64,000 bases of DNA from Himantopus leucocephalus. Taxonomy: Eukaryota; Chordata; Aves; Charadriiformes; Recurvirostridae. This document shows positions 1 through 10,335 of this stretch, one piece after another. How positions within the stretch are numbered: the stretch's first letter is position 1; each line of letters opens with the position of its first letter. Position numbers and translations under genes: made by a program. The stretch lies in the NCBI GenBank assembly GCA_003993805.1, contig RSEF01000003.1:111597687-111661686 (forward strand), given 5' to 3'. The notes beneath the pieces were generated by a model. It did no database searches. It saw nothing but the letters and a program-made list of their open reading frames with translations, and was not told the origin of the DNA.

Positions 1-43
1 CAGGCTGAACAACCCCAACTCTCTCAGCCTGTCCTCACAGGAA
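1..43 (-). mobile_element. CR1 LINE fragment, cut by window edge
   Basis: The first 43 bases are the reverse complement of the CR1 ORF2 segment that reads, on the minus strand, as aggacaggctgagagag followed by a ggggttgttcagcctg motif. The same motif is seen on the plus strand near 9013-9050 in a longer CR1 copy. On the minus strand this is the 5' edge of a truncated copy whose 3' part lies outside the window to the left. The match stops near base 43, where ordinary AT-rich DNA begins. Confidence 0.85.
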
Positions 44-3000
44 CGAATGACCATAGATTACTATTTCTATCTTAATTTTGAATTAAAATTAAGTTGATTA
101 AATAGTTTTGTATTTTGAAGCATGAGTGTATCTTTGTAATGTTTGATTGCATAACTGGTAAAAAGATCTATTGTACTTTATCGATTCACTTTGGGTACAA
201 ATATCATATAAGCTGTAATTCATGGGTAACAACGACCATAAAATAGTTATATAGATTTAAAGATAGAATAGCACACCACCTAGGAAATAGAAAAATTTAA
301 TTCAGAGACCTACTGTATTCTTCAGGGATTCATTTTGCGCACTGAGAAGTAGAGAGGGTCTGTTCTCACTTTTTGCCTAAGTATTCTCTTCAAAGCCATC
401 TCATACAGACATTGGCAGCATTGTTTGACACAAAATGCATTTAGGCAAATTTACTGTCAACTTAGCCTTCAAGGTGTGCAGATAGACATATAACAGGAAT
501 ATATAAAGTGGAAATAAAATAGGCCTGTTTTGCATCATTTTGACAAAGTTTTATTGTGCAAAAGCAGTGGCTCAACAAAACAAAACAAAAATGTAAAAAA
601 GTAATGTTTTTACCCTAAAATTTCCATCAGTAAGATAAAATAGAGTATTACAAGCCCATCTCTTCAACAGAGTAATTTTCATTTGGAGGTTCTTTTCTTG
701 CTTTAATGAAAAATAGAAAAATTTATGTGTTCAAATTTAAAATCCGGAAATTTTTCAGAAAGGTGAATTCTATCATTTTTCCAAGACCCTAATCAAAAGA
801 ACGTGCTCCTAATTTACAGTGAAGCCAATGTGGGTTGAGCCCAGTTGTGAAGATCAAAGTACCTTCTAAAAGTCTGTTTCTTTCTGAGCGAGATAGACTG
901 AGATCTGCTTGTTCATGGTATTTCTACCCTCGGCTGTTCTCCTGCATCAGCAGGAACTGGCTGCCCTCCTGCCATTGACCCTTCCCCTTGTGACAGCAGA
1001 GGGTGGCAGAGACAAATATACGTCCAGAAGCAGATGTCCTCTACTGTGGTTCTCCACAGTTCCCCTCACAGAACTGAAGGAGGCTGTTTAGATTGCATTG
1101 TCTGGTTTTGTAGTGAAGTTGTACAATTGTTTCACAATGGTAACTTTCAGAAGAGAGCGCTGGGGTAGTGAAAATACCCCAACCAGAACAACCATTTCTG
1201 CATTAAAAATGGGGTAGAGAGTAACACCAGATATGCTGACACAGCTACGTATAAGTCATCAGTCAAAATGAATGGAAAAGTTTCTTAAGGAAGTGAGTCA
1301 GAAAGACGTCTTTCTTCTTTTGTGGTATTTTAACTGGTGTCAATAAAGATACTAACAAGACTGATTTCTTCATTGACTCCAGTCTTTCTGGAAGGCCAGT
1401 TGATTCTGTCTCTGGCCTGAGTTCAAAGATGGTGAAACAGGTCCCACATCTGATTCTCAGAAAATATAATAGATGAAGCTCCTCATAATTTCATTTATTG
1501 GACATATATTTGTGGAATCAATCGTGGTGGTTTTGGAATTATCCTTTAAAAGTTTAACACAAACTATTTCAGGATTCATATCAACCTTAATTTCTCTGTG
1601 ACAAAGTATCCTGGGACATTGTGATTAACCATGCACATTAAGAAAAAAAAGAAAAAAAAACAAAAAACAAAAAGACCATTCTGGATGAATGGCTAGCCCT
1701 TCAGGCTTGACTCAAATAATCCAGTTTTCACCCTCCTCCTATAAAATCAGGTGAGATTTGACGTGTTAGATTAGGATGTAGGGACTGAAAAAGAAAAAAA
1801 GAAAATCACATTTCTGAGATCCCTCATGTAAATCAGCTGCTTTCCTGAAGCATTTTACAATTTTTGAGTTAGTGAAATTACTGACACAGACTCTCCCTGA
1901 TCATTTGCGTCTCTTGTTTTGGCAAGACCTGTCTAATGCGCAGAGGAGAGCATGGCTAAATTCTGGTGCAGAAAGGCAAGAATGTGGTCACTAGGAGGTA
2001 GCTGCCCTAAAGTTTTCTGGGACAGCTAAATATGAATGCTTTTGCAGCCCTTTATCGCCAGACTGTTGTCTTACCTGAGCAGATCAAGTATATAACCATC
2101 ATACTATATTTCTGCTTTATTTTTTTTTTTTGTCAAACACAGCTGTTACTTTGAAGCTTCTTTTGTCCCCTATTTCTCTTTCCTTTTCTTGTCTCTCCTT
2201 CTTTCTTTGGAGGTTAATGGGATGTAGCTCATCAGTGATCTCAGGTCAAACCGTTTGGCCATCCCTATCTAGAAGTCATCTAATGAGTGAACTAGCTCTT
2301 GATGCTGGCAACTATAGGTCAATCTGATTTTGTATTAACTTGAAGAAGGTCAAATGGTCTCTAAATTTGATAAATATCCCATTTCTTGAACTGCTGATGG
2401 AGAGCATAGACAAGGTGAAAGTTAATACAATTCTGGACTTGTACAGCCACACAAATAGGTACTATGGCTTAATTTGCACAGGAGATAACTTAGACTCAGC
2501 TTGTGCTCCAGAAACTAATTCTTATGTATCCCAATTAAATTAGAACAAATAATGGCAAGAGGGTATTTGATAAATTTAGCCTCTTTCAGTACATAAACAG
2601 TACCTGAACAACCTGATATTTTTAAGCTGCATCTATCATTATAATCTTCCTCAGAAATTATTATCTCTAATTTTGATTTGTGCTTTTTTTTCCCTTGATG
2701 GATTAATCATAAAAAAAAATAAATTACAGAAATGTTATTTGGATCTAATAAGCTAGACAAGTCTCGTGATGTGGTTTCTCTTTATGAGACTGGACAAACA
2801 TGCACACATTTCTGGCATGAATATGGAGATAGGAATATGAACTAAAGTTTTTCTGCTTATGTTTTTCTGACTTTCTTTATGAGTATTTACAGCAGAGAAA
2901 GGGTTAAAATATGTCATAGAAATATCAGGATTGGGAATAAAAAAATCACTGAGAACTGTAGAGAAAAAATACGGCTCTGGATCGAAAAAGCACTTAGAAC

Positions 3001-3687
3001 ACTGGCAGAGGAAAAGGAAACCCAACACAAGGAGGGAGAAAGAATAAAGAAATTTAGACAAAATACTGTGACAAAAGAGTATCTGAGGTCTGGATCTCAG
3101 CTGGAAAGATGGGAGTTTGTGACTTCCTGTCTTTTACAGTTAGAACCAACTCACTGAAGATGCGATACCTCCCTAGATGTCATCTCAGTCTCTTCAAGTC
3201 TTCCCGTGAAGTTTTTACACCTGTTTTCTGCAAATGTGCAGCTACTATACTGCTACAGCGTGGAGGCTGGGCTAAAGTAACCAGAAAGCTTTGAATTCAG
3301 CAGCACTGAATATATTTACAGTTTTGAAGGAACATTTGTAAATATTTCAGTTTTAATTTCCAGCTATATCTACCTTTGGGTTGCGAGAAGAATCTTTAGA
3401 ATATGTTGGGCAATCCTATTCAAAAGGGCTTTTTTTTTTTTCCCCAGCAGATGTGTATAAGGGAAATAAAGCTGGTTTTACCCAAAATCTTTGTAACTTG
3501 TGTAGTGTCTGTGAAGTACCTGAAGGCTGCTGTCAGGACAGAACCTTTCATACAAGCATTCAAGCTCCTTGGGAAATGAAATGTCCAGGTTGTGAGACAT
3601 GAAGTGTAGTCTGCTAAAGATAAGAGAAGGCCAGAAAAATTTTGAGGATATATTGGTAACACATAAGTTTATTTACTATGACTTACT

Positions 3688-3763
3688 GATAATATATGTT
3701 CACTACTAATATGTCATTTGCATTTGATAATATATGTTCACTACTAATGTGTCATTTGCATTT
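3688..3763. repeat. 38-bp tandem duplication
   Basis: Two adjacent 38-base units, 3688-3725 and 3726-3763, both begin gataatatatgttcacta and end gtcatttgcattt. They differ by one base (aatatgtc against aatgtgtc). Near identity suggests a recent duplication by slippage or unequal exchange. No function can be inferred. Confidence 0.95.
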
Positions 3764-5264
3764 GCCTGTTAATGCAGGCAATTTTAATGACCAGTTATAA
3801 AAATGGATAATAACATTTTCACTTTAACATAACACTCATGCATATACAAAGGCCACTTATAGGGAGATTTAATGGGATGTAAGGGGTGAATTCTAAAGCC
3901 ACAGCTGCAGAATTTCAACTAGCTGGTAACAGCAGCCTTTGAAAAGTATGAAACTGGATGAAATCAGAAACATGATTTTTGTTACTGATTATTACTATCA
4001 TCTATGTACGCCCTGTGGCATACAAATATATATTGCTGTCACAGGACTTGTAGAAAATAACAGAAATGATGTGATTATGCCAAGCAAAGCTTTTGATTAG
4101 AAGGGTACTTAGTGATCAATGTCTGCTTTTTTTTTGTTGAGGGCTAAATTGGCATAAAATGTTGAAATATGTGATTTCTGTCAAAGCACCACAATATTTT
4201 GTTATTTCATGCGCTGCTGCTTCTGTTTTTCAGAAGGTGCCTCCTGGCAGGTAGTTCTGAATTCCAATAGCCTACATTACCTGTGTCCACCATCTGAATG
4301 TGGTGACCTATAATGAATTATAATAACAAAAAATTGTGAGAGGGCCACAGTGTATCATGGGTGAGATACCCTCCAGTAGTTCATCTCCCATGAAACAACA
4401 CAGTGGTATCAAAATAGTTCTTACTGTGGGTGGAATAGAACTTTTTTCAGCCATTCATATGAAATCTGAAATATTCCACTGAATTCTCTTTTTTAGAGTA
4501 TATATATAAAAGCATTTTGAAGCAGATTAGTTTCCTCACATGTACTTGCATGAATCTGGGCAAATGTGCACAATCAGGTTCTACCCATTGAATGCCATTT
4601 CCAGAATGAAATGGCATGCGATTTGCCAAACATTTTGAAGCAAATGGATGGAATTTGTAATTAAAGAAGAGGAAAATATATTCAGCAATGTAATTTAGGG
4701 AATATTTCCTTCTACTGCTCTCTGTTTGTCTGAACTTTTCTGCTCTCAGCTCTTTCTGGTATACACGAGCAGTGGGGCTGCATTCTCAGGAGACTCTCAG
4801 TGGTGTCTCTGGGCAGGTTATTGCCTGAAGGATTTAGCTGAAAAAATACCAGTCAGCCACTACTTTTCAGGTAATAGAAAGGCTGAATATCTTCAGTAAC
4901 CATGGACATTTTGACAGTTCCTGAACAGATTGCCTAGTCCATAGAATTAATTTATATTGTATGAGTATTAAATACAATAGAAAAAAGAATTGGCCACCAC
5001 TCTCGAAAGGGCAAAATACTACTTGCATGATTTGGAAATTCTTTTTCTGTCTCATAGCAAGTAAAACTTGCTAAATTTGAGCTGACTTGAAATTGACCTT
5101 GAACCTCACAAGGTAGAACAATTGTGTAACCACAGTCAAACCTAGGGTGATACTAAGAAGGACAGCAACAAGCCCAGAAGTGTCTTAGATCAAAAGGATA
5201 AGTGCAAGAGAGCGTTGCTATATGGGCAATTCTTCAACTTTTTTGGCTTTCTTTTTGAATTTTC

Positions 5265-5285
5265 TTTTTTTTTTTTAAAAAAAAA
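5265..5285. repeat. T12A9 homopolymer junction
   Basis: Twelve T are followed directly by nine A, giving an 18-bp perfect T9A9 palindrome. Such tracts are common low-complexity sequence in vertebrate DNA. No promoter or terminator role is inferred. Confidence 0.9.
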
Positions 5286-8253
5286 GCAAGCAGGAAAGGG
5301 TAGAAAAAAATACAAAAAAGTATGCAACACGAACAATAACAACACTTAGCAATACATAATACTCAGCTTTATGATATTGATTGTCTTTCCAATTTCCCAG
5401 AATATATTGTACAGTCACATGGTAACCATCACCAAACATACTATAATCATGCATGTGTACTGCACAGTATCAGACGTTTTTTACTCAATACAAAAGTTAA
5501 TCATTCATAAGCATTTCAGTGAATACATTTCATGGTAATTAACAACATGATGTAAGCACATGCTTAAATCTACTTCTGTTCAATAAAGCACTTAACTCTA
5601 CATACACCTGTACCTCAAGCAAAATTTAAGGAAATTAAGCAGAATTTATGCAAATTAATATCACTAGGGTCCAGAACTACCAATCAAACACCTGTGGTGA
5701 GGCAATGTAATGTACCCCAGATGGGACCTTGACCCAACAGGAATATGTATCTTCTGATACCTGAGATAGCTTGTTTAGCACTGGCTCTGATATCTCTCCA
5801 TGAACCAGCATTATATCAAGAAGATTTGTTCTAAATCCTTTATTTGATCTGTCCCTTATACACAACTGGAATAAAATTAACTCTTTCCAAAATGATTAAT
5901 TTCCAGGTCAAACCAAGTGTCTAAGATCTTAACTTAAGATTCACTCACCCAAATGGTAAATCAAGGTGTTGTGTAAAACTATTGCATTAATCCTGATCTC
6001 AGTTATTTCGCAGAGAAAAAAGTGGATTGCTGAATTTAAGCCTTATATATTAGTAATTGTTTCTAGACTTCTAGAAGGGAAGAGGAGGATTTTTCCTAGG
6101 ATTATTAATTATATTAAAAAAATACGTAACATTGTATCTCATTCTAAGCAACATTTTTTTTTTTCTTTCTGATTCCAGTACTGGAATACATTGTGCTCAT
6201 TGATTGCTATTGTTTTAGTTTGTGCTGCACTGTGGACAATTGAACACAACATAGGCAGCTCTGAGAATGCCTTTTGTTGGGACTGTCAATGGTATGTTGA
6301 ATTAGTCTGCTAGTTACTACTCTGCAGTCTACCCCTAGGATAAATTTTCTTTACCATTAAAAGCACATATCTTACCTCAAGTCTGAGCTTTGCCGAGTTC
6401 TACCTTCTGTTATTGCTTTGTCTGCTCTATTAAAAGCTTTGTAGTATCACTGCTTTAGCCATTTCTCAAATGTTGATGAGCCAAGATTCAAAAGAAAACA
6501 TCTGGACCAATAATGCTTGTACAGAGTCATCCAGCCAGACCTTGGTAATGTATGCAAAGTCAGGAACCTAATCAACAATCAAATCATGGATGGCAGTAAC
6601 CTTTTTAGGCATTGACTTAGCAATTAAATAGCATGAATCAACATGTTGGGTCTCTGTCAATCAACAACATGTGCACTGAATAAGAGATGTCAGGTAAAGC
6701 TAATGGTGCTGACATTATATACATCACAGTTTGCTCAGGACCTTACTCTTCCTCTTGCAGTTCTGTTCCCCACCATTAGTTTATAAAGAGCAACATGCAC
6801 CTTTCTGAAAGGGGATGAAGCAGGTGTTTTGCCAAGTTTTCATGAGCTCATCAACTCAGAATGGGTACAGAGGCTTCAACAGATTTGTAAGTCAGACTTA
6901 TTTTTCAGTGGGTGCAAATGCCTATGCTGAGTGGTTACTACAGTGTCTGAGACAGGTTTGTTCTCTTCTATTATGGTTTAAACCATTGCAGGGGAAGGTG
7001 AGTTATATTTTGTGGAATTTCTAGTGTTTGGCTATGTTGGAGAGTTTTCTTCTCTCTTATCCCTGCTTGTGAGTGACAAGAGCACAGAATTTTGCCTGTC
7101 TTCACGAGATGATATTTAGATTATGGTGGACCAAAATTTTAACATTTTGAGAATTTTATAAATGGAATAACCAGTTGCTCTGATAGAATATCACAGCTAT
7201 GTTCACTCCCCGAAAGAACAACATAAAATGGACAAAGAATTGAAATCACTCAATGAAAACCATATTCTGTTTTTCATTCCAGGTTTACAGATAGTCTTGC
7301 ATGATGTTCTGCAACATGACTTAGCAAATAAATCTAAACAGTAGTTTGTAATTTTTGGAAACCATAAGGTGAAGCTACAATTAAATTAGCTGTCACTTGA
7401 AATTTCAAGCTGCAGTAACAGATTTCTTCAAGATGCGGGGAGAAGGGGGAAGATAGCTAAAGTTTCGGTGATATAGACTTCTGATTAAAACTACCTTTTC
7501 TGCCTGCTGCAATCACTTGCCTTCACGGAGACGGAAATACAAGATGCTTCATTCTGAAACACTTTTTGGTTATTACAGAGCTTACTTAGTAGCAGATCTG
7601 CTCTTGAAAATCTCTGAAGGACAAATTCTAATACATACACCTAAGGTCCTTTTTTAAAATTCTCTTATTCGTCCTTCTTCATAGCTGATGACATGGGTAT
7701 TATTTAGATATTATTCATAGCCATTACATAACTTTTAGAATTTTATTAAACACATCTCAAGTAGTTTGGAGGAAAATGAAAATGATTCTCGTTTTAATTC
7801 ATTAGTAGTTAGCCTGGTACATTTTTTTTTTTTATGATATGTAACTTTGGAACAAAACTGAAAATATGTTGTTTTTCTAAAGGCTTATTCAGTTTCATAT
7901 TTTGTCTTTAAATTAGCTGGTTTTATCCACCAGAATTAGGAATGAGCTATACTTTAACCCTAAAATGAGCTTTACAGAAAAAAGTCATAGAGATAAAGAT
8001 AACAGTATTAGATTCATTTCTCTAAAGTTACTGGAGCGGACCCCACAAGGACCCAATGTCCAGACTGTTTAAGAGCCTTCCCAGCACAACTAGCCTATAT
8101 AAATCTGTTGCCACCACACATGCAATGTGAATGATCGAACATCCAGGCAAGCTGCACCTCATCTAAGGCAGAGAGGACAGATTATGAATGAAGCTATTGC
8201 CAAAAGACCCTGGTTGAGTTTCTGCTCATCCTTTTAGTGTGATGATATCCCTT

Positions 8254-8310
8254 AACACCGACAGGAATTTCATGGAGTTTGACAAAGGGGAAATGCCAAG
8301 TCCTGCCCTG
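8254..8310 (+). mobile_element. CR1 LINE (outer copy A), left part
   Basis: This is the left piece of an old CR1 copy, matching the ORF2 stretch with the pattern aggaacctcatg-aag-ttcaacaaa-ggaaatgccaagtcctgc. The match stops abruptly at 8310 where an LTR begins. It resumes at 9680 with the part of CR1 expected next (the acctg-gaataacccca-caccag region). It is therefore one CR1 copy split by a later insertion. The copy is clearly diverged and has no intact frame. The 5' edge is approximate because the element is 5'-truncated. Confidence 0.75.
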
Positions 8311-8606
8311 TGTGCTGGTTTTGGCTGGTATAGAGTTATTTTTCTTCATAGTAGCTGGCATGGGGCTATGGTTTCGATTTGTGCTGAAAACAGTGTTGTT
8401 AACACAAGGAAATTTTCACTATTGCTGAGCAGTGAGTACATAGAGTCAAGAGCTTTTCTTCTTCTCTCTGCACCCCACGAGCAAGTAGGCTGAAGGTGCA
8501 CAAGAAGTTGGGAGGGGACACAGCCAGGACAGCTGACCCCAACTGATCAAAAGAATATTCTATACCATACGACGTCATGCTCGGCAATATAAAGCTGAGG
8601 GAAGAA
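8311..8606 (+). mobile_element. ERV LTR, left part (split by CR1)
   Basis: The 5' part of an avian endogenous retrovirus LTR. It begins tgtgctggttttggctgg and contains the typical later blocks gctgaaaacagtgttg, attgctgagcagtg, ggggacacagccaggaca and catacgacgtcatgctc. It ends in a TATAAA box at 8588-8593 followed by aagctgagggaagaagg. An LTR is the promoter and terminator unit of a retrovirus. No retroviral gene lies beside it, so it is a solo LTR left by recombination. It interrupts CR1 copy A and is in turn interrupted by CR1 copy B. The class (probably ERVL-like) is inferred from memory of avian LTRs and the apparent 5-bp target duplication. Confidence 0.8.
8588..8593 (+). promoter_or_regulatory. 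TATA box of the split LTR
   Basis: TATAAA lies about 280 bases into the LTR, where U3 promoters normally carry their TATA box. The expected transcription start, about 25-30 bases downstream, now falls at or just inside the CR1 insertion, so the original RNA start region is disrupted. Confidence 0.5.
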
Positions 8607-9404
8607 GGCTTGAGAGGTGGGCCTGTGCAAATGTTGTGAAGTTCAACAAGGCCAAGTGCAAGGTCCTGCAACTGGGTCAGGGAAATCCCAAGCACAAATA
8701 CAGGCTGGGCAGAGAATGGATTGAAAGCAGCCCTGAGGAGAAGGACTTGGGAGTGTTGGTCAATGAGAAGCTCAACGTGAGCTGGCAATGTGCGCTCGCA
8801 GCCCAGAAAGCCAACCACATCTGGGGCTGCATCAAAAGAAGTGTGGCCAGCAGGTTGAGGGAGGTGATTCTGCCCCTCTGCTCTGGAGAGACCGCACCTG
8901 GACTTCTGCATCCAGCTCTGGAGCCCCAACATAAGAAGGATGTGGACATGTTGGAGTGAGTCCAGAGGAAGGCCACAAAGATTATCAGAGGGTTGGAACA
9001 CCTCTCTTATGAGGACAGGCTGAGAGAGCTGGGGTTGTTCAGCCTGGAGAAGAGAAGGCTCCAGGAAGACCTTATAGCAGCCTTCCAGTACTTAAAGGGG
9101 GGGCCTACAGGAAAGATGGAGAGGGACTTTTTATTGGGGAGTGTAGTGATAGGAGGAGGGTAATGATTTTAAACTGAAATAGGGTCAATTTAGATTTGAT
9201 GTTAGGAAGAAATTCTGTACTGTGAGGGTGGTGAGACACTGGAACAGGTTGCCCAGAGAAGCTGTGCATGTCCTATCCCTGGAGGTGTTCAAGGCCAGGT
9301 TGGACAGGGCTTTGGGTAACCTGGTCTAGTGGAAGGTGTCCCTGGTCATAGCAGAGGGATTGGATCTTTAAGGTCCCTTCCAGCCTAAACCATTCTATGA
9401 TTCA
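8607..9404 (+). mobile_element. CR1 LINE (inner copy B), 5'-truncated
   Basis: A long 5'-truncated CR1 running from the ORF2 segment gaggtgggcctgtgcaaa to the 3' tail attctatgattc. Readable ORF2 C-terminal protein remains at 8636-8959, with the CR1-typical pattern [12 protein letters not shown] then D-L-G-V-L-V-N. A stop and frame changes follow. The 3' part (aagatggagagggactttttatt, then gaggtgttcaaggccaggttgga) differs from the tails at 30250, 31500 and 35900, so this copy belongs to a different CR1 subfamily. It sits inside an LTR: LTR sequence stops at about 8606 and resumes at 9405. It is the youngest layer of the nest. Confidence 0.92.
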
Positions 9405-9679
9405 AGAGGAGTGTGTTCAGTGTTATGGTGTTTATCTTCCCAAGTAACCATTACATGTGATGGAGCCCTGCTATCCTAGAGATGGCTGGATGCCTGCCTG
9501 CCCATGGGAAGTAGTGAATGAATTCCTTAATTTGCTCTGCTTGCATGAGCAGCTTTTGCTTTACCTATTAAACTCTCTTTATCTCAACCCATGAGTTTTC
9601 CACTTTTACCCTTCTGATTCTCTCCCCCATCCCACCAGGGGAGAGTAAGAGAGTTGATGGCTGGGGTTAAACCACAACA
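9405..9679 (+). mobile_element. ERV LTR, right part
   Basis: The 3' part of the same LTR as 8311-8606. It carries cttcccaagtaaccattac, gtgatggagccctgct, acctattaaactctcttta and the terminal block ggggttaaaccacaaca, ending in CA as LTRs do. A polyadenylation-type ATTAAA lies at 9567-9572. The order and orientation continue directly from the left part, so the CR1 between them is an insertion. Flanks are ccctg (8306-8310) and acctc (9680-9684). Each is close to ACCTG, which the outer CR1 is expected to have at this point, so this may be an eroded 5-bp target duplication. Confidence 0.8.
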
Positions 9680-10335
9680 ACCTCTGTATGAATAATCCCA
9701 TACACCAGGAAAGTCTGGTAACCACAACCTGGAAAGTGGCTTTGCCGAAAAGACCATGGGGTCCTGCGAGAGGTTGACTGTGAGCCAACAGTGTGCTCTT
9801 GTGGCAAGGACAACCAACAGCCTAATGGGCTGTATTAGGTGTAGTATCACCAGCAAGTCAAGGGAGGTGGCACTAGTGGTGAGGTGGCAAGGGTCAAAGC
9901 ACTAGTGAGGCAGCATCTTAATTCTGTGTCCATTTCTGGGCTCCCTAGTACTAGAGAGAGATGGAGATACTGGAGCAAGTCCAGAGCAGTACCATGAAAA
10001 TGATTAAGAGACTGGAATATCTGAAATGCAAGGAGCGGCTGAGAGAGCGGAGACTGTAAGCCTGGAACACAGAAATCTGAGGGGAATCTTCTCAATGTGT
10101 GTAAATACCTGATGAGTGATGAGGGGAGTAAAGAAGATGGAGCCAGACTTTTCTCAGTGGTGTCTAAATAAAAGACAAGAGGCAATGGGCACCAAATTAA
10201 ATACAGAATCTTTGTTTAAACATAAGAATTATTTTTTTTTTTTTAACTGCGCAGGTTGCCAAACAATAGAACAGTTTGCTCGGAGATGTTGTGGATTCTT
10301 CATCCTTGGAGATATTCAAAACCCAACTGACCATG
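9680..10335 (+). mobile_element. CR1 LINE (outer copy A), right part
   Basis: The continuation of CR1 copy A after the LTR. Recognisable blocks in CR1 order are aataatcccatacacc, ccatggggtcctg, gagccaacagtgtgctcttg, tccatttctgggctcccta, gaggcaatgggcacc, aggttgcc, and ccttggagatattcaaaa. The frame is broken many times, with a T-rich stretch at 10232-10245. The match fades at about 10335, before the usual 3' tail, so the last 100 or so bases are lost or unrecognisable. The decay is much greater than in copy B, as expected for the oldest layer. Confidence 0.8.

Larger units (their letters stand above)
44..8253. other. Gene-free AT-rich unique sequence
   Basis: No gene, RNA gene or recognisable transposon was found here. 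Open frames are all short (the longest about 100 codons), lack known motifs and compete with frames on the opposite strand. The stretch carries several poly-T and poly-A runs (2120-2132, 3430-3441, 5265-5285, 7820-7833) and one 38-bp tandem duplication, listed separately. Conserved noncoding elements could be present but cannot be recognised without an alignment. Confidence 0.6.

Noticed and set aside
5849..5867. Near match (17 of 19 bases) to the Tn5/Nextera mosaic end, ctgtcccttatacacaact, giving the M-C-I-R-D-R peptide typical of adapter contamination
   Set aside because: Adapter carry-over should be exact. Two mismatches and continuous native-looking flanks argue for coincidence. A weaker look-alike at 3450-3468 also has mismatches.
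8399..9001. Longest gap-free open frame in the window, 200 codons on the minus strand
   Set aside because: It runs antisense across the LTR/CR1 junction and is a shadow of CR1 and LTR sequence, not a gene.
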